Source: Gorsachius magnificus
Lineage: Eukaryota; Chordata; Aves; Pelecaniformes; Ardeidae
Reading direction: 5' to 3'
Length of the DNA stretch: 64,000 nt
Assembly (NCBI GenBank): GCA_034008185.1
Contig: CM067087.1
Location: 42,798,590 to 42,862,589 of the forward strand
The position numbers were made by a program, and so were the translations under genes. Below the pieces are notes generated by a model. The model did no database searches. It was not told where the DNA came from and saw only the letters and a program-made list of their open reading frames with translations. This document shows, in pieces, positions 37,327 to 51,300 of this stretch (within the stretch, counting starts at the first letter, position 1; each line of letters opens with the position of its first letter).

Positions 37327-40300
37327 ATTAATCCTAGCACTCATCAGTATAGATTTTTCTATGAAAGACAAGTAATTTCCCTCATCTGACAGTACAGGAA
37401 TAAAAGATTAAAAGGGGACTGAACATTTTTTTGGCAACTAATCACATTTTCTTCATCCCGTATAATCAGAAATGAAAGTGTACAGAGTTTGCTAACAGCT
37501 AAGTAGGGAAGGTTATAATAATTTCTTTGGAAGCTTGAATGGTAAAAAAAAGGATTTAGTGTCAGATAAACACCTTATCATGAGACAAATAAAGCCTTTT
37601 CACTGAATACCCGAGCTGAGGAAGCAAAATCGCACAAGAAATTTCCCACAGTCAATAAATAATAAGTAACCTGTCAAACGTAAGTAAAAGGGGAAAAAAA
37701 TTAGGCAACGTTGGCATCTACAAACATCTACTGGAGCATAACAGTAAGAAAATTAATGCCAACACCTCTTATAGAAATTACCAGCCGCTTCACTTCAGTT
37801 TCTCGCAAGGAAATGTCAACTGAGTCAAAGATAGCAAACACCTTTGTAGCTGGAATATTAAAATGACTTTGAAGGCAAATGCCTCAAACATAGAAAGAAA
37901 GGTGCTAGACTTTAAAATGAATATCGGTGAGGAAAGCATTAATGCGTAACAGCTGATGAGAGGCAAACGATAAGCCTAGGAGTTCTTTATGCTTATGTGC
38001 AGACCCCTGGGTGATATTACTCTCATTTCAGGCAAATTGCTCACTGACGGCTGGATCCAGCTCTGCTATAAATTGGTGGGATACAGATGAGAACAAGATG
38101 GAAATCCACAGTAGGATCATCAAGCACAGTGGAGTTAGGTTGTGTTTACACTCCTGTAACCAAGCTGGGGATTTGGTTTCCAGCATTACATAAAGCAAGA
38201 TTTAATTTTCATTAAGTTCCATGTTGACATAAACAAATCCTTGCTAGGAGTCCTTTCTAATTCATGTTTTGTTAAGGCAGGCGAGGGCCCACAAAAAGCA
38301 TTTTTCCTAATTCATCTACTCATTGTAAAGCTTTTATTATGCTTTTAAAAAATTATTTCAGTATTCTCCTCTGTGTTGTCAATCTTCTTCCCCCAAATTT
38401 TTTTTTTCCTGGAAAATGTAGGTGATGAATATTCACAAGCCCTGGAGAGAGCTGTGCCAAAGATGTGGTTCAAAACAATAAAGCTATAGCCAGAAAGCTG
38501 TATAGTGTGTGAACTTTGTTCGCAGTTTATATGCCTCTCCTCCATCTCAGACCTACTCAAACCTTTCTGTTTAATTGCCATTTTTTTTTCTTTTCCAGAT
38601 TCTGTTCATTTTGCTGGATAAGGGAAAGGGTAGGACAGCAGCTTCTACGCTCACTCTGGTGTCTGCTTTCTGGTAGGATTGGCTGGGTGTGAATATGTGG
38701 GGAAAAGAAAGTAGATATTTTTCCACTGCCAGAAAAGGCTGGGGTTGAGCTTTCTCCACTTCAAAATTGATGTATATAGGACTTGAGGGGTAGAAATGCC
38801 GTTAAAATTAAACTAAATAAATAAAAATTACATGTTTTAGTCCCGCATCTACAACAAGGTGAGTTAGAGGACCAATTTTATTTAATTCCTGCAATACTGT
38901 GTCTTTAATTATTGTGGGCCAGCATCATCCACGCTATAATCAATCAAAATCATTGGAAATATGACACAAATGAATATGCCACTGTGGCCGCCACTTTTCG
39001 CTTCTCTGTATGTATGAGTTTATATAACAGAATTCTCATAATACCTTAAAGGGAAAAAAATAGCAAGCAAGACATAGAATTGTCTTCCTATTTCATCTAA
39101 GTTTACCTAGAAAAATAGGTGCACTGAAATTAGAGATGTGCTGAACTATCTATAGGAGATTCCAATCCATTATTAGCCTACTCACCCTGCTACTTATCTT
39201 CAAATGCACACACCACCAGCAGAAAGGATTTAGGTTACATTTTAGTAATCCAAATCTTGTAGGTAGTGGGTTTCAGTGAAACTGGAGCGCTTGTTACTAT
39301 AATTTAACTACAAAACCCTCAGCGTTTAGTAAAATAAGAGGTCTGACTTTAATGCACAAAAGCAAGGAGTTTTGTGGCGGGTTGTTGGCAAGGAGTTTTG
39401 TGTAAGGTTGGAGTGTCAGTCTGGATTTTCAGCCTTAAATCTGAATTTCCTTGGGTTTGTGGATTTGTCAAATATTTAAAGGTGCTTAAATGTAAACCTT
39501 CTTCTTGATGATACTCAAACCTCCATAATACAACGTTTTAAAGAAGAAAAAAACCCAGGAAGAATAAATAAAATAGGTACATTGCTGTGACTGTGGTCAG
39601 GAATAAGTCCTTGTCTTGTGGTTGTACGGCTGTAATGAGAGTCAGAGTTTCTCCCTAGCCATCAAGCTAGTGCAAGTCGGGACATCTCGAGAGGCCTTTA
39701 CCCTCTCTCTGTCTCAGTTCCCTTGAACAATCAACTGAAGATCGTATCTACAAGTCTCAGAAGACGTTCTAACTAATTAGTCAATACGTAATGTGTGTAA
39801 AGTGGTTTAACTTTGGATGGAGAGCGTTATGGACCATTTCAGATAGGATTTTAATTGCCAGCGACCGGACAGGACCCTGATGCAGAGTATGTATCAGCAG
39901 AGTTTGTCCCTTTGAAATATCTTAAATTAAAATTGGTTAAAGACACAAGCTCCAAGATTCTCATTCCTGCCAGCATATTATGGAAAAAGTGGATCGTGCT
40001 TCTGCAAAATAAATATTGGATTGGAGGGAACGTGCCTTGTTTTGAAAATATTGCAAATATAATGCAAAATATGTGTGAATATTTTCTGATATTCTTGTGC
40101 CTCTTGAAAGAGCTGTTGGGTTTTGGTATTGGTTCATGCATAACCAAAATATAAATGCAAATGTTGCCAGATTTTGGGTTCTTTGAGTTTTTAATTTTCA
40201 GCACCATTTTTAAAAAGGAAAATATACAGACCTATTTGTCCAGTAGTAAAACTGCTATTTAACCGAAATGAAGCTATATGAATAATACAATAATATGGCC

Positions 40301-43300
40301 CACTGTATCTGAATCTAAAAAAATTCATTATCAGAGATACAAAACCTATATCTGTTTCTCTGCTTAACCTGTGGCCTCTGTTTTCCAATTAACCCGCATT
40401 ATTCTCAGTACAATTTCCTTTATTAATGGTGCTATATGGAAGGAGAAAGCATCACTATGTGTAACACAAATGCGTTAGGAAATATGGAAAAATCACTTTG
40501 TGTGGTGTGTGAAAATGTTCAGGCCTGCTTTTAATTCTGTAAAATTCAACAAATACTGGACAAGAGCATGCATTTACGTACGTGGCTTTAAATGAGCTCA
40601 GACTCCTCATTTGTACGTGTCCTCTTGACAGTGTGCTGTGAGCTGCTCAGGCACTGATTAACAGAGGTTACTGTAAGGGTCTCCCAATTAATAAAAATAA
40701 AAATCAAAATTCAGTGGTCCAGCTGTTAAACATGGAGCTGCATTTCTGATGGCTTATTCATTAGTTAAAGCACTCTCGGTTACTACTTTCTATGTTCTAT
40801 CACGCTTGCTTGCTGAGCTAGATTATGAAGACAAAGTTCACTCGTTGGTGGAATAAGTGACTTTAATTTGAATTTGAAATAGATGACATCCCATTATTCA
40901 GCTTAATCGAAATTCAGAAGAATATGCAATTAAAAGTGCTATGTTACCTATAAAATTTAAATCCTGAACTGCCTCTAAATATCTAGCTCTGCAAGGTAAT
41001 ATTTGGACCATACATGAGAATATAAGAAATAATCTCCGAGGGTGGATAGGCAGTAATTGTTACACAGGATACTAAAAAGCAGGAGAAAGTTTTTTATTAC
41101 ATTTCCACAGGATATATAAGTCCTCAGAATGGGTAGGTCTCATAAGAAATGCTGTAGGCGTTGAAATATATCGCCATAATTAAGGGACATGCAACCCCTT
41201 TTTTTAAATGTATTTATCATTGTTCATCAAAGAAGCTATAGAGAGGAAATCCTGCGATGTTGTTGAGGTAATGACGTGCTGTGAGGTGTCTGACCCCTGC
41301 GTGTTCTCTAGAGCCGCTGCAGGTTGCATACAGGTGTGCTGGTGGCAGAAATAGAGAGCAGCAGCAGCTATACCCGACTATTGGTGGACATGTTGAAAAA
41401 CTATTCTATAAATATTTCTTTGGGAAGCTTTTTGCAGATTTGTGTCCTACGTACAGACCTACTCCTTCAGTTCAGGATCTTACTGGTTGCCTGAGACTCA
41501 AGATTTATATTATTATTTCTCCAAAGTGTAACTGCTTTTGGCTAAATTAAATCTGTACTTGTATTTAATCCAAGTCTGTGTATCTAATGACATACTAAAC
41601 CTGTTTATTATCAATAAATGAATGGTTTTTTTCTCCTTCTGCCTGTACTGTGATGAACCACAAAGGACCTCTCTGTTGCATTCCTTCCAGAGAAAGTATA
41701 ATTTCGCATATCTTTGAGCAGGTAGAAACTTGTGTGCATACTCTGTGGACAGGCACAACACAGGGTAGTGGTAACATTCACTTCACAGACCTTTAAGACC
41801 TGTTACTTGCTGCATATCTGGATATGCAAGAATTGGCTCAGTGGATTCTCATTTTGAAATCATTACTCTCAATTTTCTAACACTATGCAGCCAGCTAATA
41901 TCACAAACATCAGCCTTTGCAGAAATTTTCCATTTATTTCCACACCAAACCAAAAGTTTAATAAGCAATTAATTGCTGAAATGATGCATAGCTATCTGCA
42001 ATAACTATTTATAGACATTGCAACTAATTCAATTCAGAAGAAGAATAAAGCTGAGCTGGTGGATATTTCTAAAGGTACCTGCTTAAAAAATAATAAGCTA
42101 GCGAGAGACATTATTTGTAGGAGGTCTAGAGTGATAGTGAAAAGGGCAAGCTGTCATTTTTTAAAGTTAACTTTAAAAATTCCCACTTGTAAACTTTCAG
42201 CACCTGAGCAAGCTGTAAATGAAGCCGGGGGAAACATTTCTGGAGCGGAGTGGGTAACCTCACTGTGCGGCACTGAGGGCAGCAAGAGCTCCACCTGTGC
42301 CTGAGGCTTTCCTAGGCCATTCCCATGGAGGCCAAAGGATAACACCTGAGCAGCTGCTTGGAAGGAAATGACCCAAACCAGGCAACTAATAAAGTGTTGG
42401 TATGTAATGGCACTCTATACATATGATATTTTCCTTAAGATACATATTTATATAAGTGATTACAGAATAAGCCCTTTGGGATCTGCGGCAGCTTAGCATG
42501 CCAAGGAATTTGCATGAAGACAGCAATGTTAGCAATCAGTTAAAAGCCCCAAATGAGTATATTTTTAGAGAGAAATGGCACCTTGCCCTTTGTTGGGAAG
42601 GACAGAACCAGAACTTTTCCCACCATGTTTACATGCAAGAAGGTGGTGTGGGACAAGTAACACCCACCTCCAGATGCAGGACAACATACGTTGCCCCTGG
42701 AGTATCCTCTCTGGTTCCCAACAACTGGGAAGAGGCAAATGCCTTTCACCACCCCTTCACCATATGCTGCTGTCTGCAATGTAGTTGCTTATAGACATTT
42801 AGCCAGATTATGAGTTAAGGAAGTTTGCAGTAAGCGTTTGCAGGTTCAGAAGTAGACAGAGGGTTTCTATTTGTTTTTGCTTGAGTCTAACACAAAGAAA
42901 CAAAACATATTTTTCTTACTCTACAGCTGAAAAAAAGCTGAAGTCCAGGAAAGGTTTGCCTTTGCAATAAATCCACCAACTCATAAATCTTTCCTGATCT
43001 TGCTTGAAAAATTTTAATAGCTTTGAAATACATTTTTATTGCTTCAAAATCGCCAAAGGTGTGCATTTTCCTCTCATTGCTCAGCCTTTGCTCCACGAGA
43101 CATGGTAGTAGCTTATACCTTTAGTTTATACGCAACTTGTTAGTAAGCAGGAAGCCTTTGATTTGTTTCAGTTTGCCAAGAAATAATGAAAACTATCCAT
43201 TGATAATTACAAACTAGTCATTAAAAGGTAATCTTGCACATATTCACGTTCAAATCTCTAACTGCCCTCAATTAGACTTATCAGCACTGACAAATCTGCC

Positions 43301-45392
43301 AGGCCATTCCACAGGGTAAGTGTGTAGATTTTGAAAACAAAGCCAAAGTATTTAAAATAAACTGTCCAGAAAGGTTTGGAGTGTGTTTATACGCAAAGGG
43401 AATGCTAAGTAGCTCTTATGGTGGATGCTTTATAGCTAAAGGCAATATTATCTAACAGACCTATTAGGTACTTGTTGATGTAAATTGCTGTGGTCTTTAA
43501 CGGTACTTGTAGTTCCAGAAAGTTCATTAAAATTAAGGTACTGGCTTTATCTAATTAAGCAACCAGTATCCATCTCTTTCTTTCCTTTGTCTCCTGTTAA
43601 TCTGGTTTTAAAACCAAGATTTTCTTTGAAAGCTCTTGATGACATTTTTATATTTTTGCTCGTGTCTCTAACTATATTTATCTGATCTTCTGGTAAATCC
43701 TTTAAGGCTGAATGTAGTGAATCCATTATCTAGTCTACACTACTAGAATACAATTCAATAATTCAATACCATTCAAAAAAAAATTAAACCTATTTTTAGA
43801 CACTCAGCTCCTCATTCAGCTTTTTCTGTATAGCAAGTATAACTAACTGCAGCTGGGGCTAATTTTTCGTATTTTCCCTGTCAATGTTTTATTAGCTATT
43901 TCAGTTTGGGATTTTAATTGAACTGAATTAATTCTTACCAACATACTGTGAAGAAAATGATAAAAATTACGCCCAGAGTTTTATAAATGTTACCCCTATA
44001 AGTGCTATTTTTAATGGTTACGTGTTCTTCTAGATACAATGTTTGACCTCTAAACTAAAAAGGAAAAAGTAGACCATTCAGGAGGGATTACTGTAGTATG
44101 AGAAAACATACTTTAGTAATACAGTGGGAAAATGATACTGATATTTTGTTAGAAAGTGTTTGCACGTGAAATGTGCTATATACGTTAATTTTACTGCTAA
44201 ATCGGTATACAAAACTGAAAGGCTGAATCACCAAAGGGGAACTCGGCTCTCAATTTTTCAAGCACAGTGCTGCAACTAAAAATAATAAATTAAATGCTCA
44301 CATGAAGTTTCTTGGCTTAAAACATGCAGAGCAGATTGTGCTACCCTTCTTGCTACTGAATACTAATTTTACATGTAAATATTTCATTATCCAGGGTGGG
44401 ATTGTTTGCAATGCAACTACCACTTAGTGTGACTCCTGAGGTCACAAATATCTCACAATCACTTAAAAAAATAGAAATTACAAAATTATACTTCCTTAAA
44501 GGAGGTCTGAAAATATAATATATATGAAACTATAGATGACACAGACTTAGTAAATCGTGTGCACAGTGATGACTATCAGAGCATCCCTGGTTATCCTTTG
44601 CCAGTGATTCCTGTTACCATGGCATTGCCTGTACTTCTTACGACAGATATAAAGTCCTCCTGCAGTAAAGTTAATGCTGGGTGAACTGGGTCCATGTGGT
44701 AAAATACTGTAAGTTCATCTGCAGTGTGCACCAATCTAAAAATAAGAATGCCCATGCAATCGGTAAGATTAAAAAAGTAGATTGTCAGAGGACAATTAGG
44801 CAGATTTATTTTCCCATTTGCTACAGGAAAGGCTGTAAAAAAAGTTAAAGGCTGAGCTTTTTCCATCTACAGGGTACAGAATGAAAACATGTTAGGTGTG
44901 TATAAGGCTTACGGGGAGAGAAAAAAAAAATTTTCTGCATAAAGTTCCTCTAGTATAGTGTCCTTCCCATGGATAAGAATTGCAGTTTTCTCTTGGCATA
45001 CTATGGGGCTGTATGAAGTCTTCCCAGAGACTACAATATGTCACAAATAAGTGCTGCTCTGTGCAAGGCCCTTTAAATTCTGGGGCCCAAGAGGGAAAAA
45101 ATAAGGTCTCGTCACTCTCTAAGATGTGGCATTCATTCACCTTGCAAACTTATATTAAGTTTGGCAGCCTGCATCTGCAAGCAAAGTTTGCTTTAGTATC
45201 TTGTTTCCTATTTACATTTGCCTGCACCAGTAATGCTATATCATATGCCAGGCAATAAGCTGGCAAGAGCCTTGTTTGCCTGTAACAGGAGTCCTGTGGT
45301 TCCCAGCCAAGTGTAAATACTCACTGTATTATATATCCTCGCCCAACAGCAACAGCCATGGAAAACCTGCAGCTCATGGTTGCTTCAGGCTG
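37327..45392. other. Unique non-coding DNA
   Basis: AT-rich sequence with no supported gene. The longest open frames (39855-40154 plus and 39851-40207 minus) overlap on opposite strands and have no recognisable product. A small exon-like interval on the minus strand (42668-42724) and an imperfect tandem duplication (39362-39413) are noted separately. Confidence 0.6.
39362..39413. repeat. Two-copy imperfect tandem repeat, 26-base unit
   Basis: GCAAGGAGTTTTGTG occurs at 39362-39376 and again at 39388-39402. The rest of each 26-base unit also aligns (GCGGGTTGTTG against TAAGGTTGGAG), so this is a local tandem duplication that has begun to diverge. Confidence 0.85.
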
Positions 45393-45680
45393 AGACACGT
45401 AACAAGTGATAGGACAAGGGGAAATGGCCTCAAGTTCTGCCAGCGGAGATTTATATTGGTTATTAGGAAAAATTTCTTCCCTGAAAGCATTGTCAAGCAC
45501 TGGAAGGCGCTGCCCAGGGAAGTGGTTGAGTCCCCATCCCTGGAGGTATTTAAAAGCTGGGCAGACGAGGTGCTTAGGGCCAGGGTTTAGTGGTGGGATG
45601 ACAGGGTTAGGGGAACAGTTGGGCTTGGTGATCTTAAAGGTCTTTTCCAACCTAAATGATTCTATGATTCTCTGTGATTT
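45393..45680 (+). mobile_element. CR1 LINE, 5'-truncated
   Basis: It enters CR1 in the late ORF2 ('gataggacaaggggaaatgg', about 45403), passes the ORF2 end at 45588-45590, carries the 3' UTR blocks GAGGTGCTTAGGG, TTTAGTGGTGGGATGACAGG and CTTAAAGGTCTTTTCCAACC, and ends in ATTCTATG-like units to about 45680. It is the same subfamily as the inverted copy at 32703-32806 and differs in its 3' UTR from the copy at 36721. The minus-strand open frame of 139 codons over it is an antisense artefact. Confidence 0.95.
45408..45590 (+). pseudogene. CR1 ORF2 C-terminal relic
   Basis: About 60 residues aligning with the end of the ORF2 fragment at 36722-37225: [41 protein letters not shown], then a stop. 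About half the positions match by eye. Only the extreme C-terminus remains, with no catalytic region, so the fragment is dead. The apparent upstream coding sequence from 45276 is flanking DNA. Confidence 0.9.
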
Positions 45681-46901
45681 ATATTGGCAGAGAATTTTTT
45701 GTTTGTTTGTTTCTATGTTACCCTCTGCAAATAGTAACATCTTCAGGCAGCCATTCCTTTATTAAATGAGATGGTTCCCCAAAGTCACTTTCCATTGCGT
45801 GCATGCATCTCTGCTGGTTGGGTTTTCCCATTAAAAAAAAAAAATCACTATTTTCAGTTTAGAATTCATGGTTGGTTTGATGTGGGTGCACATGTATTTG
45901 TGTAAATGAAATTGTGCCTCAGCTGATAGGAGCGGTCAGTACATTAAACGCATATCACATTGCATACTATGGGAGCTGTTCTATATGCGCTTGGTGCGGT
46001 ATAGAGCCTCATACTCTAGACCCACCACCTGCCAGCTCCACTTCTCTGCCTGTTCTTGAACACTGGCCTGTTGTGTGCAAAAGTGGCATTTCAGGTGGGA
46101 TTTTAGGCTTGAAGGGTGCAGGAGGAATTTGCTGAATACATGGCCATATTTTTTAGATGAATTTAAGAGTCTTTCCCAGCTTTTAAAAGACTCATTCATT
46201 TTCATGAGACTCCAAAGTCAGGGAGGTGTTTCCTGTGGCAGTTGAAAACAGAAGCAGGTACTGCACATCCAAACAACATCTCAACACTTAGACAAACAGC
46301 AAAATGTTCTTTCCTTGTGTTTTAAGGTCTAGCGAGCAAACTTCTTTGATGGCTTATCAGATACTATGGGTTTAGCATTTGAGCATTTTCAAGAGAGAAT
46401 GTGATAGGAGAAACAGCATATTTCCACAGTGTCATTAGGAGATGACATTTAGAAAAGACAGTCAAAGACTTATTAAAATTTGATGTGTGCTTCAGGATCT
46501 TCTTTAAAGTGAATCATTCATCCTTCCAGCAAGGCTTTGTGCAGACTCCCAGGCTGGCACACATGTTCCCAAATCCTCAAAGCTTTATGAATTCATGATT
46601 ACAGAATGTCAGGAATTCAAGGACCAGCTTGCAACAGAGCATGATTTGGAGGGAAACATTTTAAATTCCTGCTTGTACATTGTTCTGTGCCCACCAAGCT
46701 GCAGCAGACCTGCTGCTTGCTGGTGGAGTAGAAAGCAATTAGAGACAGGGCTGCTACTAAGAGCTCTTGCCGTAGCTGAACTTAGTAGCTGCAGTTTGCA
46801 GGCATGCCGAGGACTGTTTATTTGAGAAGAGACTTACTAAAGGGAATGCTATTCTTACATTTGGTTTGGTGACAATTTTATGAAGAGCTGTGAAACACTG
46901 C

Positions 46902-46919
46902 TTTTTTTTTTTTTTTTTT
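46902..46919. repeat. Poly(T) run, 18 bases
   Basis: Eighteen consecutive T residues followed by a C-rich pyrimidine stretch; no associated retroposon seen. Confidence 0.9.
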
Positions 46920-47891
46920 CCCCTCTCCCTGGAAACATGGTCTGTAGCAAAAACAAAACCTTGCGAACAGAAAAGGCTGCCAGAAAGGTCAAAGAGTAAT
47001 TTCTGTAACCAGATATGATCAGCTAGGGTTGAGAAAAAGCTGTATGGGGAAGGAACTCATCCAGCAGCTCCTTTGTTTCCAAAAGAAGAGCTGATTAAGA
47101 CATCACCTTATTCTGCTTCCATCTTCATTTATTAAATTGTCAGCTTCTATCCATCCCATGAGATATGCCTGTAGTGAATCTTCACTACAGAGAGAGATTC
47201 CTGGAGCCATGCATGATATTTCAGGGTTAGCTTCCCATTAAAAGTGTATTAATTTCAAGGGTTTAAAAAGTTGAAAGAGGAGCTGGTTCAGGTTGGAGCC
47301 CTTCCTCCTTCTCCAGGCTGACCTCGACTTACTCTTCTTACAGGAATGCACCATGGGTCACCATACCCCACCTTGCCCTAAATTGGCCTCAATGAATTCT
47401 GCTGGTGAACCCTGTGATTTCTTGCTATGTAAGAGGGTTGTGCACAGATCAATAAATGACTTATTGCATAACGATCAAATATCAAGTCACTGGGTCTCGT
47501 TGTACTACAAGTGTCAACGACAGCACTTGAGCTGAAGGAGAGTTTCCCTTGGCTTTCTTTATAGTAGACCTGATTGCTCCTTTCAAAGTGAGATCCTAGC
47601 AAATGTATATAAAGTCTAATAACTGAACCTGGCTATGTGAAAAGGTGCAAATCCTAATTTAGTTTATTGAAGAGTCTGGAGTTTGTAAGCACCTTTATTG
47701 CATTCAACACCAGGCAGATTCAAGTCCACATTCTAGAAATAAAAGGCCCTGATTTCTGTTCTCTGCCCCCTAAGACATATGTGAATCTGCTGCTGTCTGG
47801 TGAGGGAGGTTTCCCGGAGTTGCAGTAGACCTTTTCAAAATAATACCACAGCATGCTCAAAGTCACAGCATCCTTGAGCTTTCATTGCCTT

Positions 47892-47933
47892 ATTGTTGTT
47901 ATTGTTGTTATTGTTGTTATTGTTACTGTTATT
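47892..47933. repeat. Minisatellite-like (ATTGTTGTT)n
   Basis: Three perfect 9-base units ATTGTTGTT (47892-47918), then a degenerate unit ATTGTTACT and a partial unit. It is likely length-polymorphic. Confidence 0.9.
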
Positions 47934-48288
47934 AGACTTTGTAATGCATTGAACTCCCAAGTGCTCTCTGCTATTGCTAAGATTACACAATATTTCAAGG
48001 AATTTTAAAGACAGCTGTTTTGTGCATGCTTCAAAGAAACAAAGGAAGGAGAAGAACTTGCTTTTTACACTGATATGCAGTATTACTGCACGGAATTAAA
48101 CTGTGAAGGTAGATGAGCCCTCCCATCACATGTAAGTGATGGAGAAAAAGCCTACAAAAAGACCTCCAATGTGGAACAGGAGCAGGTAGGGCCAGCTGTT
48201 CGCAGTAAGCCTGTCCATGGCACAGCTGACATTTTGATAGAGATTGAATGAGTTGTTGCTTTGGATCAGAACCCAGACTGAAGAGTAC

Positions 48289-48365
48289 AGAGTCACAGTA
48301 ACATGGCCAGAAAGGCCTCAAATGATCAAGTGGTCCATCCCGGTCCCTGTCCCACAGCAGAACCA
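48289..48365 (-). mobile_element. Tentative old CR1 3' fragment, minus strand
   Basis: Plus-strand text 'agagtcacagtaacatggcc', then AGAAAGGCCTCAAATGATCAAG and TGGTCCA, resembles the reverse complement of a CR1 3' end (octamer region, then the TTCCAACC-type block and the ACTAGATGA block). Several mismatches and no ORF2 make this uncertain. Confidence 0.4.
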
Positions 48366-51300
48366 CACTCACAACATTTCTCACTAAATGCACTTAAAGA
48401 GTGAAGGTTGGAAAGGGGGTGCAATAGAAGATGGTGGAGAGCAGAAGAGGAATAAAATGAGGAATGATGTTAGTTATTGGTTTTTGAGAGGAGGGGATCA
48501 AAGACCTTCATGTTCGCAAACCTCCTTTGCATTTTAAAAAGATGCTGTGCCTGTAACTAGAATTGTGTAGCAGGATATATCATTGATATTACTGTTAAAA
48601 TGTTTAAATTCATTTGTATTTCCAAGGTCAGGTAGTTTGTAATATCTGAATGCTCACTTTCGTTCTTGAGCAGCACGTCCTGAATTTCTGCCCAGAGTTT
48701 TGCTTAAGGCTGAGTCTGGGCTCAGACAGGCTGTTGCAGCCTGGGACATCTTTTCTGCGTTTCCTTTTGGAAGAGTTCTAACAGAGCAAACCACAAGATT
48801 TCTGTGTATTCATGAAGTCTAAAGGGTTGGATTAATTTCCACAGCTGGGATATTCCAAGAAGGGTTTATGTGAAGAAAAACCCTTCTGACTCATCATAAA
48901 AATAGTAACCTAATGCAATATTAAAACAATTCAGTTAAATATTTAAGGCTGAAGAGCAACTCACTTAATTTTCTGCCTAGTACATCTAATAGTGCAGTTA
49001 ATATACACACGTGCTTACTTAAGAAGGAAAGGCTGTGGTGGTGGCAAAAGGTCACCGTGGGACCAGGTTGCCTGGGGAGAGCATTAGCCCAGCCTGAGGT
49101 GGGGTTGAGAGTGAGTTATTGGCCACACCTGCAGGGTAGCCCTGAAAAGGTGCTGCAAAACCCAGGCTGAAGGCTTGTGAAGCTGAAGTAGGAAGGTGTA
49201 GCTAGAGCAGTAACCACCCCTGCCCAGGGGCAGTAGTTAAAAAATGTTGTGCAAGGAAGAAGATGAGGAACATGAGCCACAGGTAGGGAAAATATGCTTA
49301 AATCAAGTTGCATTTGCTTGGCTTGCTGGGAAGATTGCTGCTCCAAGAGGGGAATTGAGGAGCATATGCTTGGTTGAAACCATGCGGGGTAAGACTGCAG
49401 AGAATAGAAGGTAGCGGAACAAGCACATCTGTTAAGTTATAGTCCATTTAAAAGAAAGAAGCTCTTTAATACTGTAGCGGGTAACATCAAGTAATTTAAT
49501 CACAAAAAATGACAATCAAGCCGAGTACAGTGAAACCCCAAGGCCACAAGGGCCTACATGGGTATCTCTCAAATGAATGGCTTTTGTTATTTCATTTTAA
49601 GTGGATGTCTGCCAGTGCTGCTCATGCCTCCTGCTGAGGTGGGGAGACTCTGGGTGTGGGACATGGCACCATGCTTGGGGGCCTTGAGTGAGAGCCTCAG
49701 AAAAGCTTCTGCCTGAGGCACTGCAGGGAAGGAATGGTCCAACATTACAAAAAGCAAGTAGACAACTCCAAGTGGGTGTTTATATCTGATCTTCCCCCAG
49801 GGCTGCAGAGTCAAGGCCTTGAGAAAATGGCAGGTGAAGTGAATTATAAAGGTGAATTATGGCTGCTCCTGAGCAGACACCTGGATACCAAAACTTATGT
49901 GAGGGCTTCTCCTTTCCTCTTGACAAAACAGATCCTTAGAAACTAGTGACCAGTGATGTTCTTTATTTTATAGGTATGTTCTGCTCTGTCAGAATAAACT
50001 GTGCCATACTAATGAGGGGGAACCAACTAAAACCCTTCCCTTAGTGCATGGCAAAAGCAAATTGAGGTCTAAAAACTGCTGCCATTTTATGTTTCTAAGC
50101 TCAAATTCTCCAAAGAGCATCAGGAAGCTGAATGGTAAGAAGGGCTCATAAAACAGGGATGACTGGGTGGTAACCGCAGAGGCTAGGGTGAGATAGCAGC
50201 CTCCCAATAAATAAATAAATGCAAAGAGTGTCAAGGAAAACAAAGGATTATTTGTTGTGACACTTGAGGCATCATGAGAGGTATTAGGCTGAAGAAAGGA
50301 GAAAAAAATGTAAGCTTTATAGCAGGGGCAAAAACCCCCCAACCCTTGACAGAAAAATTTATTAGGCTGTAGAACAGTTCTCTGATGGAAGCGAGATCCA
50401 CCTTCTGCTTTGGGAAGCTAAAAACTATACTAAGTAAAATACTGGTAAAATGCTCAGCAGGGAATGACCTTTCACAGTCAGAAATATAGTAGAGATGATG
50501 TATATGGTTGAGGGGTTTTTTTGTTGTTGGGTTTGTTTTTTTTCTGAAGCTCATATGGGGAAAGAGCTTGGACTTTATAAACGAGGACTTTTCCAGGCTG
50601 AGCTTTCCCTCATTGCGATGCACTCGGAGAACAGCAGGCAGAAGCTGCATGGTAGCATTCAATGCAATGATGGCAGAAGCTGCTCTGTGCTGTTCTGATT
50701 TACCTCCTGCTGTACAGAGTAGCAACCACGTGGCTCCTTGCTTTTGGGGTTTTGGCAGTTGTACCTTACTGTACGCTCGGACTGAAGCCCAGCTGATTGA
50801 CTTGTATTTGTGTGTGAAATGCTGATGCAGGTGTTGATATCAGGTACAATATGCCAGGACCAGCGGAGCAGTTTTAACACTGCAACGCCTTCCGATTCAA
50901 TTCTTGTGTCCAGTGGAAAGCAGGCAAAGAGACTCACCCATTCCTGCAATTTGGCAATTTCTTTTTTCCTCTTTGTATCTTAGAACTTGAAACAGTTGGT
51001 AAATGACACATAATCAAGTAAATCAGTGCATATTGGTGTCCGTGCAATGTTTTCTTGGATAATAATAATTCCCCTTTCTTCACTGTAGTTCACCACATAA
51101 TCATTCATACCATCATCATGTACTGTGATACAGATTTCGGTACTTTAAAGAAAATCTGATCAATAGGGCATCTATAATTGATAAAACTAAATAAAACTGT
51201 ATATTTAAATAGTAAAATAAAGTAGTTTTCAACATTTTGTACATTAATAAAGATTTAAAAAAAAAGAAACCTGAAATATAAGCATCCTGTTCAGCATAAC

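Larger units (their letters stand above)
45681..48288. other. Unique non-coding DNA with simple repeats
   Basis: No gene recognised. It holds an 18-base T run (46902-46919) and a 9-base-unit repeat (47892-47933). Open frames are below 85 codons. Confidence 0.65.

Noticed and set aside
39851..40207. Overlapping open frames of about 100-118 codons on both strands
   Set aside because: Both strands are open at once in AT-rich sequence, with no recognisable product and no convincing start or splice context.
45321..45740. Minus-strand open frame of 139 codons
   Set aside because: It lies antisense to the CR1 copy at 45393-45680 and is a by-product of that repeat.
47892..47933. Regular repeat considered as a CRISPR-like array
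   Set aside because: The units are 9 bases and directly tandem without spacers, so this is a simple minisatellite in eukaryotic DNA.
50231..50725. Minus-strand open frame of 164 codons
   Set aside because: No domain, signal peptide or codon bias recognised. Overlapping frames on the other strand are equally open, and a frame of this length is not exceptional over 64 kb and six frames.
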